51,251 nt of DNA, taken from positions 1 through 51,251 of the forward strand of contig CACXXT010000018.1 of NCBI GenBank assembly GCA_902771725.1, written 5' to 3'. The DNA is from an uncultured Bacteroidales bacterium. Lineage in GTDB: Bacteria > Bacteroidota > Bacteroidia > Bacteroidales > Bacteroidaceae. A model generated the notes under the pieces. That model was not told where the DNA came from, did no database searches, and saw only the letters and a program-made list of their open reading frames with translations. Positions 7,836-15,304 of the stretch are shown here, in pieces (position 1 is the first letter of the stretch; every line of letters starts with the position of its first letter). The position numbers were made by a program, and so were the translations under genes.

Positions 7836-8878
7836 TTCTTTACCTCCCCGAAGCGTTTAGGTTTGACATAGGTGTTGATGAGCGGAGTGAAGCCGTTCAT
7901 GATGAGGATGGCGAAGCTCATGCCCTCGGGATAGCTGCCGAAGTCACGGATGAGCACGGTCAGGACACCGATGGCACAGCCGTAGATGAGCTGCCCCTTG
8001 GCAGTCATGGGTGAGGTGACATAGTCCGTAGCCATGAAGCAGGCACCCAGCATCAGACCGCCCGAAAGGATGACCTGCACAGGGTTGGCATAGCTGGGGT
8101 CGATGAGGTGGAAGAGTCCTGCGAGGACGAAGACCGTTGCGAGGATCGAGACGGGGATGTGCCATGTGATGATCTTCTTCCATAGCATGTAGCAGCAGCC
8201 CAGCAGCAGGCAGAGGGCGCTGACCTCACCCAGCGAACCGCCGGTCTGACCGAGGAGCATATCCAGTGAGGACGGCAGTTGGTTCAGCAGGCTGGCATCG
8301 CCCGTCTTGATAGCTTCCTTCATGATGAAGAGCGGCGTGGCGCCCGTCTCGGCATCCACATAGCCCAGCTGATGGCTCTGCGGCCAGGAGGTCATCTGAA
8401 CCGGGAAGGAGATGAGCAGGAACACACGACCTACGAGAGCCGGGTTGAAGGGGTTGGTGCCCAGTCCGCCAAAGGTCATCTTGCCGATGCCGATGGCCAC
8501 GAGGGCGCCGATGATGATGATCCAAATCGGAAGGTTCGAGGGCAGGTTGAAGCCCAGAAGCAGACCTGTCAGCACGGCACTGCCGTCGCAGATGGTCAGC
8601 TTCTCGCGACCCAGGATGAAGCGCGTGATGACCCATTCGAAGAACACGCACGCAGCCACCGACGTCAGCAGGACGATGGCAGAACCCAGTCCGAAGAAAT
8701 AGAGCGAGGCGATCAGGGCAGGCACGAGCGCAATGCACACGCCGTACATATTGCGCTGCACCGAGTCGCCGCCGTGGACGTGGGGAGATAGGGAAATGAT
8801 GGGTCGGGACCCACCCCCCTGCCCCTCCCTTTTAGGGAGGGGAGTAGATACTTGTGAGGGATTACTCGTATTAGGCAT
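7832..8878 (-). CDS. rnfD: RnfD, flavinylated membrane subunit, with a repeat-derived N-terminus
   Basis: A 348-residue polytopic membrane protein. The conserved part begins at 'IISLSPHVHGGDSVQRNMYG' (about residue 27), which aligns with the usual RnfD start. The motif 'DAETGAT' (about 173) matches the ApbE target Dxx(S/T)GAT, so an FMN is expected on that Thr. 'GLGTNPFNPALVGR' is another family motif. The first 26 or so residues, including STPLPKREGQGGGS, are encoded by a palindromic repeat arm (8807-8842) and its spacer. No in-frame ATG exists at the native position, so ATG 8878, inside the spacer, is the best start. The frame stays open upstream to about 9190, but that part overlaps rnfC. 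Confidence 0.88.
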   Translation of the reverse strand: MPNTSNPSQVSTPLPKREGQGGGSRPIISLSPHVHGGDSVQRNMYGVCIALVPALIASLYFFGLGSAIVLLTSVAACVFFEWVITRFILGREKLTICDGSAVLTGLLLGFNLPSNLPIWIIIIGALVAIGIGKMTFGGLGTNPFNPALVGRVFLLISFPVQMTSWPQSHQLGYVDAETGATPLFIMKEAIKTGDASLLNQLPSSLDMLLGQTGGSLGEVSALCLLLGCCYMLWKKIITWHIPVSILATVFVLAGLFHLIDPSYANPVQVILSGGLMLGACFMATDYVTSPMTAKGQLIYGCAIGVLTVLIRDFGSYPEGMSFAILIMNGFTPLINTYVKPKRFGEVKK

Positions 8879-8961
8879 AATCGTATTTCTCGTTAAATAA
8901 TGAAATCTATTCTTGAAAGGTGACCACTCCCTCCCTACAAGGGAGGGTGAGGGGTGGGTCC
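8807..8961. repeat. Inverted pair of GC-rich palindromes (REPIN-like) over the rnfD start
   Basis: Arms 8807-8842 and 8928-8961 are reverse complements with a few mismatches (shared GGACCCACCC and CCCTCCC..AGGGAGGG blocks) around an 85-bp AT-richer spacer. The outer arm abuts the rnfC stop codon at 8962; the inner arm is translated as part of rnfD. It is a different sequence subtype from the 6490-6630 pair but has the same layout. Confidence 0.8.
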
Positions 8962-10329
8962 TTATTTCTTTATCGCTTCCATGTGCCTTGCCTTGATGAT
9001 GCCCATGACGGTCTGCTTTGCCACGCGGATGTTGTCGAGCAGCGGACGGTTGGAGGGGCAGGTGAAGGCGCAGGAGCCGCATTCGATGCAGGAGGTGACG
9101 TCGTTCTTCTCGCAGCCGTCCCAGTCCTTCAGACGGGTGTAGGAAGCGAGGAGGTAAGGCTCGAGACCCATGGGGCAGGCACTGACGCACTTGGCACAGC
9201 GGATGCAGGGCGAGACCTCTCCTCGACGGCTTTCCTTCTGCGTCATCAGCAGGAGGCCGCTGGAGCCCTTGGTGACAGGCACCTCGAGCGACATCAGGGC
9301 ACGTCCCATCATGGGACCGCCGCCGATGATCTTACCCGTATCTTCGGGCAGACCGCCAGCCTCGTCGATGAGCTGCTGCATGGGCGTGCCGATGCGTGCG
9401 AGGAAGTTCGAGGGCTGCTTCACGCTCTTGCCCGTGACGGTGATGATGCGCTCGATCAGCGGCTTGTTCTTCGTCACGGCTTCGTAGATGGCATAGACCG
9501 TGCCCACGTTCTGCACGATGGCACCCACGTTGATGGGCAGAGCAGGAGGTGCAGGCACCTGGCGTCCGATGACGGCGTCGATGAGCTGTTTCTCGCCGCC
9601 CTGAGGATACTTGACCTTCAGGGGAACGACCTCGATGCCGGGATACTGCGCTGCCTTCTCCTTCAGCAGGTTCTGCAGGAGGGCGATGGCGTCGGGTTTG
9701 TTCATCTCGATGCCGATGTATGCCTTCGGGCAGTTCACGGCGTGCTTGATGAGCTGTATGCCAACGAGTATCTGCTCGGGTTTCTCGAGCATCAGCCGAT
9801 GGTCTGCGGTCAGGTAGGGCTCGCACTCCACGGCGTTGACGATGATGGCCTCTGCCTTCGTTCCGGGAGGGGGCATCAGCTTGACACCTGTGGGGAAGGT
9901 GGCACCACCCATACCTACGATGCCGGCAGCCTTGATGCGGCTGACGACTTCTTCGGCGGTGATATTGCCGAGATCCTTCATGGTCACGAGCTTGTCCGAG
10001 CGGTCGATGGTCTCCAGCCATTCGTCGCCTTCCACATCAACGACGACAGCCATGCGGCGGGTGCCACTGCTATCGAGCACGGCATCCACCTTGTTGACCT
10101 TGCCGCTGACGCTGGAGAAGACGGGCACACTGAGACCCTTGCCGGCCTCGCCCAGCAGCGTGCCGACCTTCACCTCATCGCCTTTCTTGACGACGGGCAC
10201 GGCAGGAGCACCGATGTGCTGGAACATCGAGAAGACGGCCTGCTTGGGGATAGCTGCCACACGGATAGGCTGGGCAGCTGAGAGCTTATTCTCTGCGGGA
10301 TGAACACCGCCAATATTAAATGTCTTCAT
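8962..10329 (-). CDS. rnfC: RnfC, NADH-binding/Fe-S subunit of the Rnf complex
   Basis: A 455-residue peripheral subunit. The N-terminus 'MKTFNIGGVHPAENK' is typical of RnfC, followed by a biotinyl/lipoyl-like hairpin domain ('VVKKGDEVKVGTLLGEAGKG'), an NADH/FMN-binding region with 'GMGGATFPTGVKL' (about 145) and 'ECEPYLTADHRLM', a SLBB region, and two C-terminal 4Fe-4S motifs, 'CIRCAKCVSACPMGLEP' and 'CIECGSCAFTCPSNRP'. It is the site where NAD+ is reduced or NADH oxidised. It overlaps rnfB by 4 nt, so the two are probably translationally coupled. Confidence 0.95.
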   Translation of the reverse strand: MKTFNIGGVHPAENKLSAAQPIRVAAIPKQAVFSMFQHIGAPAVPVVKKGDEVKVGTLLGEAGKGLSVPVFSSVSGKVNKVDAVLDSSGTRRMAVVVDVEGDEWLETIDRSDKLVTMKDLGNITAEEVVSRIKAAGIVGMGGATFPTGVKLMPPPGTKAEAIIVNAVECEPYLTADHRLMLEKPEQILVGIQLIKHAVNCPKAYIGIEMNKPDAIALLQNLLKEKAAQYPGIEVVPLKVKYPQGGEKQLIDAVIGRQVPAPPALPINVGAIVQNVGTVYAIYEAVTKNKPLIERIITVTGKSVKQPSNFLARIGTPMQQLIDEAGGLPEDTGKIIGGGPMMGRALMSLEVPVTKGSSGLLLMTQKESRRGEVSPCIRCAKCVSACPMGLEPYLLASYTRLKDWDGCEKNDVTSCIECGSCAFTCPSNRPLLDNIRVAKQTVMGIIKARHMEAIKK

Positions 10330-11243
10330 GCTTTCTCTTGTTCTTTAGCGGGTTCAACATTGGGAGCGGAGTTCACGGCAGGAGCATCTGCTGCAGGTGC
10401 TTCCACCTTCGGTTTCCTCGGCGGGAAGTTGAAGGCGTGGATGGCATTCTGCGGGCATTCGTCCTCGCACTTGCGGCAGAGCTTGCACTTCTCGGCATCG
10501 ATGTAGGCGAGGTTGGCATCCACGGTGATGGCCTCGAACTTGCAGACCTTCACGCACTTCTGGCAGGCGATGCATCCCACGGAGCAAGCCTTGCGCGTCT
10601 GGGCGCCCTTGTCCTTGTTGTTGCACAGCACCACCACGCGGCGGTTCTTCAGCCCCTTCAGGCGGATCTCGATGATTCCTCGCGGACAAGCCTTGGAGCA
10701 GGCACCGCAGGCAGTGCACTTCTCCTCGTCCACCTCGGGCAGACCCGTCTCCGGGTTCATGCGGATGGCGTCGAACTGGCAGGCTGCCACGCAGTCGCCA
10801 CAGCCCAGACAGCCGTAGGCACAAGCCGTCTCGCCCGAGCCCAGCATCTGTTGCACACGGCAACTCTGTGCTCCGTCGAACTCTGCGATGCGCGGACGGC
10901 TCTCGCACGTGCCATTGCATCGCACCACGGCAACTTTAGGTGCGCTGGCCTCGGCCTTCATGCCCAGGATGTCAGCCACCTTCTCCATCACGGGCTGTCC
11001 GCCGACGGGGCAGAGCAGTCCTTCGAGCGAGCCTTTGTCGGCAGCCTTCACGCAGGCTCCGGCGAAACCGGAGCAGCCGGGGAAACCGCAACCACCGCAG
11101 TTGGCCTGCGGCAGCACTTCGGCCACCTTGCCGATGCGCTCGTCTTCATGAACAGCGAATTTCTTGGCTGCCAGGAACAGGATCAGCGCTGCCACCAGTC
11201 CGATGCTTCCAAGAACAATCACTGCAATCAGGATAACATTCAT
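10326..11243 (-). CDS. rnfB: RnfB, ferredoxin-interacting Fe-S subunit of the Rnf complex
   Basis: A 305-residue protein: one N-terminal transmembrane helix (about 3-25), the Fe4S domain 'CGGCGFPGCSGFAGAC' (about 49-64), then several CxxCxxCxxxC ferredoxin-type 4Fe-4S motifs ('CGDCVAAC', 'CTACGACSKACP', 'CIACQKCVKVC', 'CKLCRKCEDECP') and an Ala/Pro-rich tail. RnfB accepts electrons from reduced ferredoxin and passes them on to RnfC. It is the first rnf gene, 26 nt after rseC, in the order rseC-rnfBCDGEA usual in Bacteroidetes. Confidence 0.95.
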   Translation of the reverse strand: MNVILIAVIVLGSIGLVAALILFLAAKKFAVHEDERIGKVAEVLPQANCGGCGFPGCSGFAGACVKAADKGSLEGLLCPVGGQPVMEKVADILGMKAEASAPKVAVVRCNGTCESRPRIAEFDGAQSCRVQQMLGSGETACAYGCLGCGDCVAACQFDAIRMNPETGLPEVDEEKCTACGACSKACPRGIIEIRLKGLKNRRVVVLCNNKDKGAQTRKACSVGCIACQKCVKVCKFEAITVDANLAYIDAEKCKLCRKCEDECPQNAIHAFNFPPRKPKVEAPAADAPAVNSAPNVEPAKEQEKA

Positions 11244-11269
11244 TAGTTTGTTGGTTTTAAGTTTATAGT

Positions 11270-11689
11270 TTAATGTTTAATGCGGAATGAAAAGGTTTGT
11301 AGCAAGCGCTCACGGAAGAAGAGGAAGATGACAGCGTAGTAGACCGCCACTGCCATCAGGGCGCACAGAGCGCCCACAGCGTCGCTGCCCATGAGCACCA
11401 CGCCAGCAGCGAGGGCCAGCAACAGGAAGACCAGCGGCAGCCCGTAGGCTATGATGGCAGCCCTGCGGCCGTCGGACAGACGACCCTCGAGCACCACCTC
11501 CTGCCCCACCCTGTAGCTGTCCGCCACGGGCGAGAGCACCTCCACCAGCTTCTCTTTCGCCTCGGCGCTGGAGCACATCTGCTTGGCGGCACAACCGGAG
11601 CATGCAGACGACTGAAGGATGCGAACGCGAACGAGTTCACCTTCAACCGATTGCACCACTCCATCGTGGCTGATAATCTGATTTCTCAT
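11270..11689 (-). CDS. rseC: RseC/MucC-like membrane protein
   Basis: A 139-residue protein starting MRNQIISHDGVVQSVEGELV. The N-terminal soluble part has a four-Cys set, 'CSGCAAKQMC' with another Cys, resembling the RseC Fe-S ligands, and two hydrophobic segments follow (about 75-95 and 100-120). RseC-type genes commonly precede rnfB and help to assemble or tune Rnf-type (Rsx) complexes. A longer in-frame start at 11776 is rejected because the TACCTTTG box at 11732-11725 places transcription initiation downstream of it. Confidence 0.85.
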   Translation of the reverse strand: MRNQIISHDGVVQSVEGELVRVRILQSSACSGCAAKQMCSSAEAKEKLVEVLSPVADSYRVGQEVVLEGRLSDGRRAAIIAYGLPLVFLLLALAAGVVLMGSDAVGALCALMAVAVYYAVIFLFFRERLLQTFSFRIKH

Positions 11690-11724
11690 ATCGTTTTTGT
11701 CACCTTTGCTTTGCAAAATCGGCA

Positions 11725-11732
11725 CAAAGGTA
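11725..11732 (-). promoter_or_regulatory. -7 promoter element of the rseC-rnf operon
   Basis: Minus-strand TACCTTTG, 35 nt upstream of the rseC ATG at 11689. A clear -33 TTTG at 19-20 bp was not seen. Confidence 0.5.
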
Positions 11733-11815
11733 ACATATTTTAATGAGGTACGCACGCGCGAGAGCAACAAATCCATGTTATTTCACATAGTTTAACAATT
11801 GAGCGGCTGGAACAA

Positions 11816-12076
11816 CTATCCGGAAGAACTTATCACGGTGCCCGGATACAACCACCACCGCCGGCAACGACGTCCAGCTTGTACGTGCGCGGGGCAAGAG
11901 GCGGCTGCGCGCAATGGAGGAGATATCTGTGAGAGGCAGAGGAGAAGGCTGCAGAGAGAGGGTATGAGAGGGCGCTGGAGGAGAGAGGGCGCTGGAGGAG
12001 AGAGGGCACTGGAGGAGAGAGGGCGCTGGAGGAGAGAGGGCGCTGGAGGAGAGAGGGCGCTGGAGGAGGACTGCAT
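11816..12076 (-). CDS. Candidate small repeat protein encoded by a minisatellite
   Basis: An 86-codon reading frame lying largely over the 17-bp tandem repeat. Because 17 is not a multiple of 3, the peptide repeats every 51 nt as a 17-residue unit, SSSALSPPAPSLLQRPL. What lifts it above chance is a canonical promoter (TTTG-N20-TACCTTTG, 12136-12105) on the same strand with a leader of about 25 nt to this ATG. No signal peptide or known domain was seen, and the repeat happens to be stop-free in most frames, so an untranslated RNA is equally possible. Every change of one copy number would shift the frame downstream of the array. Confidence 0.25.
   Translation of the reverse strand: MQSSSSALSPPAPSLLQRPLSSSALSPPAPSLLQRPLIPSLCSLLLCLSQISPPLRAAASCPAHVQAGRRCRRWWLYPGTVISSSG
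11971..12069. repeat. 17-bp minisatellite, about six copies
   Basis: Unit GGCGCTGGAGGAGAGAG starts at 11971, 11988, 12005, 12022, 12039 and 12056; the last copy is incomplete and the third carries one change (GGCACT). The strong purine bias on the plus strand and the near-identity of copies point to recent slippage expansion. It lies in the gap between rseC and rpsP. Confidence 0.95.
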
Positions 12077-12104
12077 GATGTCAAAGAACTCTTCTTAGAT
12101 GCTG

Positions 12105-12136
12105 CAAAGGTACTACATCTCCGTGACATATGCAAA
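12105..12136 (-). promoter_or_regulatory. Canonical promoter reading into the minisatellite
   Basis: Minus-strand TTTG (12136-12133), 20-bp spacer, TACCTTTG (12112-12105). It predicts an RNA starting near 12100 and running leftward through the 17-bp array toward rseC. Confidence 0.6.
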
Positions 12137-12250
12137 TGTTATGAGGTTTTGCTACGGAAAAAGCTCATTACCGAATGACGTATTTACTTGAATTACAAGC
12201 AAGTAGGCAACACCAATCTGCCTCTTATTCACCTCTTATTTCCTTGTCCT

Positions 12251-12468
12251 CATAACCTCATAACATCATAACATCATAACATCTACGTATTTTCAATGGA
12301 AGCAGGAAAATGTCATCTTGATTTTATATATTATATATTATATTATTATATAATATATAATATATAAAATGTAATTACAATTTTTCACCCTCCCCACTTT
12401 CCCTCTCCCTGAACATGAAAAACAGCAAATGTTATGATGTTATGAGGTTATGAGGTTATGAGGTTACG
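12251..12468. repeat. Inverted arrays of an 8-bp unit flanking an AT hairpin
   Basis: Left array, 12251-12283: four copies of CATAACMT at exact 8-bp spacing (12251, 12259, 12267, 12275). Right array, 12431-12468: the reverse-complement unit GTTATGAK at 12431, 12439, 12447 and 12455, then a variant at 12463. A further copy of GCAAATGTTATGA stands alone at 12132-12144. The two arrays face each other across about 150 bp centred on the 50-bp hairpin. Confidence 0.85.
12321..12370. repeat. 50-bp AT-only perfect palindrome
   Basis: Arms 12321-12343 and 12348-12370 are perfect 23-nt reverse complements made only of A and T, with a 4-nt TATT loop. Such a sequence could extrude as a cruciform or fold as an RNA hairpin. 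There is no T-run or coding frame attached. Confidence 0.9.
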
Positions 12469-12485
12469 AGCTGACGAAGGCGTGG

Positions 12486-12561
12486 CCTGCAAGAAAACAA
12501 AAGGCCACAACCTGCAAGAAAACAAAAAGGTCAGGACCTGCAAGAAAGCAAGAAGGCGCGG
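12486..12561. repeat. 25-26 bp tandem repeat, three copies
   Basis: Three copies beginning CCTGCAAGAAA at 12486, 12511 and 12537, diverging toward their 3' ends (GGCCACAA, GGTCAGGA, GGCGCGG). The third copy runs into the rpsP terminator hairpin. Confidence 0.75.
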
Positions 12562-12577
12562 CTTCACAGCCACGCCT
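12554..12577 (-). terminator. Terminator of rpsP
   Basis: A 10-bp stem (minus strand AGGCGTGGCT / AGCCGCGCCT, one G-U) with a GTGA loop, followed by a T-rich TCTTGCTTTCTTG. It sits 44 nt beyond the rpsP stop. Confidence 0.6.
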
Positions 12578-12620
12578 CTTGTATGTTGTTTGGAAAGAAG
12601 TATATTTTTGAAAGTTGGGT

Positions 12621-13172
12621 TTAAGCTTCTGCCGGAGCCTCCTCTGTTGCGGGTTCTTCAGCAGCAGCCTCAGCCTTGGCAGCAGCCTCAGCCTCTGCTT
12701 TCGCAGCAGCCTCGGCAGCCTTCTTGTCGGCTACTTTCTTAGCGATCTCTTCATTGGTCTTCTTCTCTGCTTCGAGGGCGGCAGCAGCAGCGGCCTTCTT
12801 CTCAGCGGCGACCTTTTCTTCAACAGCCTTCAGGCCCTTCTGCTTGTCGGCCTTCCATGCGTTGAACTTGATTTGTGCGGTTGCTTCGTCGAAAGCGCCC
12901 TTCTTCACGCCACCACGCAGGTGCTTCATGAGGTACACGCCTTCATCGGAAAGGATGTTACGCACGGTGTCTGTGGGCTGTGCGCCCGTCTCTACCCAGT
13001 AGAGAGCACGGTCAAATTTCAAATCTACAGTGGCAGGATTGGTGTTGGGGTTGTAGGTACCAATCTTCTCTGTAAACTTACCGTCGCGCGGAGCTCTTAC
13101 ATCAGCAACGACGATGCTGTAGAAAGCGTGGCTCTTACGGCCGTGGCGTTGCAATCTGATTTTAGTTGCCAT
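12621..13172 (-). CDS. rpsP: 30S ribosomal protein S16 with Ala/Lys/Glu-rich tail
   Basis: The first 80 or so residues are a normal S16 ([20 protein letters not shown], '[11 protein letters not shown]', '[19 protein letters not shown]'). The remaining 100 residues form a low-complexity, probably helical tail of Ala, Glu and Lys ending in [12 protein letters not shown]. Extended S16 proteins of this kind are usual in Bacteroidetes, where the total is near 180 residues. S16 binds 16S rRNA and is needed for 30S assembly. It is expressed alone here from the promoter at 13264-13233; the usual rimM/trmD partners are absent. Confidence 0.95.
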   Translation of the reverse strand: MATKIRLQRHGRKSHAFYSIVVADVRAPRDGKFTEKIGTYNPNTNPATVDLKFDRALYWVETGAQPTDTVRNILSDEGVYLMKHLRGGVKKGAFDEATAQIKFNAWKADKQKGLKAVEEKVAAEKKAAAAAALEAEKKTNEEIAKKVADKKAAEAAAKAEAEAAAKAEAAAEEPATEEAPAEA

Positions 13173-13232
13173 AAATGTTTAATAATGAGTTAATAGGTTT
13201 GAAATTATGCTGCCATCTCGTGACAGCGGGCG

Positions 13233-13264
13233 CAAAGGTACGACTTTTCTGCGAACCCACCAAA
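13233..13264 (-). promoter_or_regulatory. Promoter of rpsP
   Basis: Minus-strand TTTG (13264-13261), 20-bp spacer, TACCTTTG (13240-13233); leader of about 60 nt to the rpsP ATG. Confidence 0.75.
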
Positions 13265-13396
13265 TTTTCGCCGGATTATTTTCCGTATGCGCCTCATTTT
13301 CGGCCAAAAAGGGTTTCTGGGGAAATCGTTTTTCAAATCCCCAGATGCCATATTCGGACAGAAACACAACTTATTGGGAAAAAAATCCTTGATTTA

Positions 13397-13428
13397 TTTG
13401 ACAGTTCGGATTATTTTTTGTATCTTTG
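13397..13428 (+). promoter_or_regulatory. Promoter of the Omp28-like gene pair
   Basis: TTTG at 13397-13400, a 20-bp spacer, then TATCTTTG at 13421-13428. The predicted start (about 13432) coincides with the first in-frame ATG (13433), favouring the ATG at 13460 as the true start. Confidence 0.75.
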
Positions 13429-13459
13429 CACCATGAAAAACGAGCTAACTTCAACTATT

Positions 13460-15304
13460 ATGAAAAAGATCTACACTTCATTCATCATGTCTTTGGTGAT
13501 GCTGAGTACGCTCTGCAGCCAAAGCTTCGCACAGAGTACCACCGGCAAGATCTACTTGGGCTATGCCAAGTACGAGGACCAGATCTGGGAGTACGACGGA
13601 CTCTCGCTGGACTTCAACGCCAAGGTGGGTTGCGCCATCCTGCTGACGCGCGAGATGCTGGAACCTTATATAGGGGGCAGTATCACGGGCATGCGCGTGG
13701 GCTGGGACTCCTCCACGACCTCGGGCAGCTGCGAGGGTTTCGTACGTGCCACCTTCAACGGCGAGAACCTCACGAGCAGCAGAGCTACGACGGTGACGTA
13801 CAACTACAGCGCCAGCGATCCGGGGTGGAACAACCTCACGCTGACAAAATGGGAGATACCCGCTGATGTGGAACAGCTGGTGGTGGGATTCACCACCAGG
13901 CTGAAGCAGGGCGTATGCTCCATCCCCATGCTCTACCCCCACGGCACGCCTAACAGCTGCTACCTCTGGGTGGAGGGCGACAACGACAGCCAGGGCAATC
14001 CGCGCTGGGTGGACATGAAAGAAAACGGTATCCTGCCCATCCTGCTGGTCATTCAGGACTCCAAGGGCGAGTTCAACTACGTGCCCGTCATCACCAGCTT
14101 CACGGACAACGGCCTGATGCTGACAGAAGAAGCCTCGGACTGCCTGATGCGCATAAAGAACCTGGGTTCACAGGCCATCAGCTCGCTGGAAGTCACCTCC
14201 CGCCAGGGGGAACAGAGCTTCAGCAAGAAGGTGTCGCTCTCCAAGAGCGTGAAGCCCAGCACCACCAGCGGTACCATCATGCTGCCCATCTACTGCTTCC
14301 ACACAGGAGAAGTCGAACTGAGCATCACGAAGGTGAACAACAAGGACATCAGCAAGCCCTGCTCCCGCACGGTGAATGTGATAGGCATCCCCAAGGACGT
14401 GGCAAGCCAGTACAAGCGGCGTCCGCTGGTGGAATACTATGAGTCCGAGAACAACTACAGGTCGGCCCGCTACTACGACGAAATCGTGTACCCGGCTCTG
14501 CGCTCGAGGCTGGGCAGGGTGACCTACGTGAGCCAGCATCTGGACGACCAGTTCATGACGGGCGAGGACGATGCCACGTACCTGGCACTGCAGCTCTGCG
14601 ACAACGACTCATCGGCAATCAGTATCCCGGCAATGACGATAGACCGCCAGGCCAGCACCGACAACATCCTGTTCCAGCAGAATTCGAATATCAACTCCAT
14701 GTTCAGCGTGCTCTACGACCCCTATGCATCGCAGGCCTACGAGGCAGCACTGACCAAACCCACCTTCGCCAGCATACAGGCTGCCGGCACGCTGCAGGAG
14801 AATCAGCAGACGCTGAATGTCGACGTCAGCGGAGACGTGGCCAAGGACATCCTGCCCGAGGACGAGAAACCACGTGTGACGGTCTACCTGATGGAGCGCG
14901 ACGTGTACAGCGACAGCCAGCTCTTCTGGAATGAGAAGGAAAAAGATGAACACATGGGCGAATACATCCACGCGAATGTCATCCGCGAGATCCTCTCGGA
15001 CCGCGAAGGCGACGAGGTCACCGAAGGCGAGTTCTCAAAGAAATACGAGACAGAGCTCGACCCCTCGTGGACAGCGGAGAATCTCTACGTGGTAGCCTTC
15101 GTGCACCGCGACGGCAAGAAGGGGGGCATGCACATGCACGTGCTCAACAGCTGCGAGGGTGAAATAGACCTGGCCGTCGGCGTGAAGGACATTGCAGGGC
15201 AGCAGCCCGGCAAGCAAGGTGTGCTCTACGACCTGGCAGGCCGCAAGGTGCAGGGAACGAAGCATGGTATCTATATCCTCAACGGCAAAAAAATCCTGAA
15301 ATGA
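13460..15304 (+). CDS. Secreted Omp28-like protein lacking the CxxC pair
   Basis: A 614-residue protein with a signal peptide MKKIYTSFIMSLVMLSTLCS ending near 'SFAQ', and a C-terminal tail 'LYDLAGRKVQGTKHGIYILN' plus GKKILK, a sorting/anchoring tail common on Prevotella secreted proteins. The central region parallels its downstream neighbour: 'RRPLVEYYESENNYRSARYY' (about residue 319) corresponds to the neighbour's '[20 protein letters not shown]', and 'VTYVSQHLDD' to '[10 protein letters not shown]'. The thioredoxin-like Cys pair is therefore replaced by Asn/Arg. Biochemical role unknown. Start 13460 is chosen over 13433 on promoter spacing. It overlaps the next gene by 4 nt. Confidence 0.75.
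   Translation: MKKIYTSFIMSLVMLSTLCSQSFAQSTTGKIYLGYAKYEDQIWEYDGLSLDFNAKVGCAILLTREMLEPYIGGSITGMRVGWDSSTTSGSCEGFVRATFNGENLTSSRATTVTYNYSASDPGWNNLTLTKWEIPADVEQLVVGFTTRLKQGVCSIPMLYPHGTPNSCYLWVEGDNDSQGNPRWVDMKENGILPILLVIQDSKGEFNYVPVITSFTDNGLMLTEEASDCLMRIKNLGSQAISSLEVTSRQGEQSFSKKVSLSKSVKPSTTSGTIMLPIYCFHTGEVELSITKVNNKDISKPCSRTVNVIGIPKDVASQYKRRPLVEYYESENNYRSARYYDEIVYPALRSRLGRVTYVSQHLDDQFMTGEDDATYLALQLCDNDSSAISIPAMTIDRQASTDNILFQQNSNINSMFSVLYDPYASQAYEAALTKPTFASIQAAGTLQENQQTLNVDVSGDVAKDILPEDEKPRVTVYLMERDVYSDSQLFWNEKEKDEHMGEYIHANVIREILSDREGDEVTEGEFSKKYETELDPSWTAENLYVVAFVHRDGKKGGMHMHVLNSCEGEIDLAVGVKDIAGQQPGKQGVLYDLAGRKVQGTKHGIYILNGKKILK

Noticed and set aside
8920..10281. 453-codon plus-strand frame antisense to rnfC
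   Set aside because: Shadow of rnfC, whose cysteine clusters are clear; the antisense peptide is His/Asp/Gly-rich noise.
11799..12098. Plus-strand frame across the 17-bp minisatellite (ERGRWRREGAGG repeats)
   Set aside because: No plus-strand promoter was seen; the open frame is a by-product of a stop-free 17-mer.
12251..12468. Chromosomal origin (oriC)
   Set aside because: AT-rich and repeat-bearing, but there are no DnaA-box matches that stand out and no dnaA or dnaN nearby; rpsP and rnf are not origin markers.
11971..12577. CRISPR array
   Set aside because: The 17-bp, 8-bp and 25-bp repeats are contiguous without unique spacers of 25-45 bp, and no cas gene is in the window.
12458..12742. 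94-codon plus-strand frame downstream of the hairpin
   Set aside because: It runs into the 3' end of rpsP on the opposite strand, has no promoter and consists of repeat-derived Lys/Arg-rich sequence.
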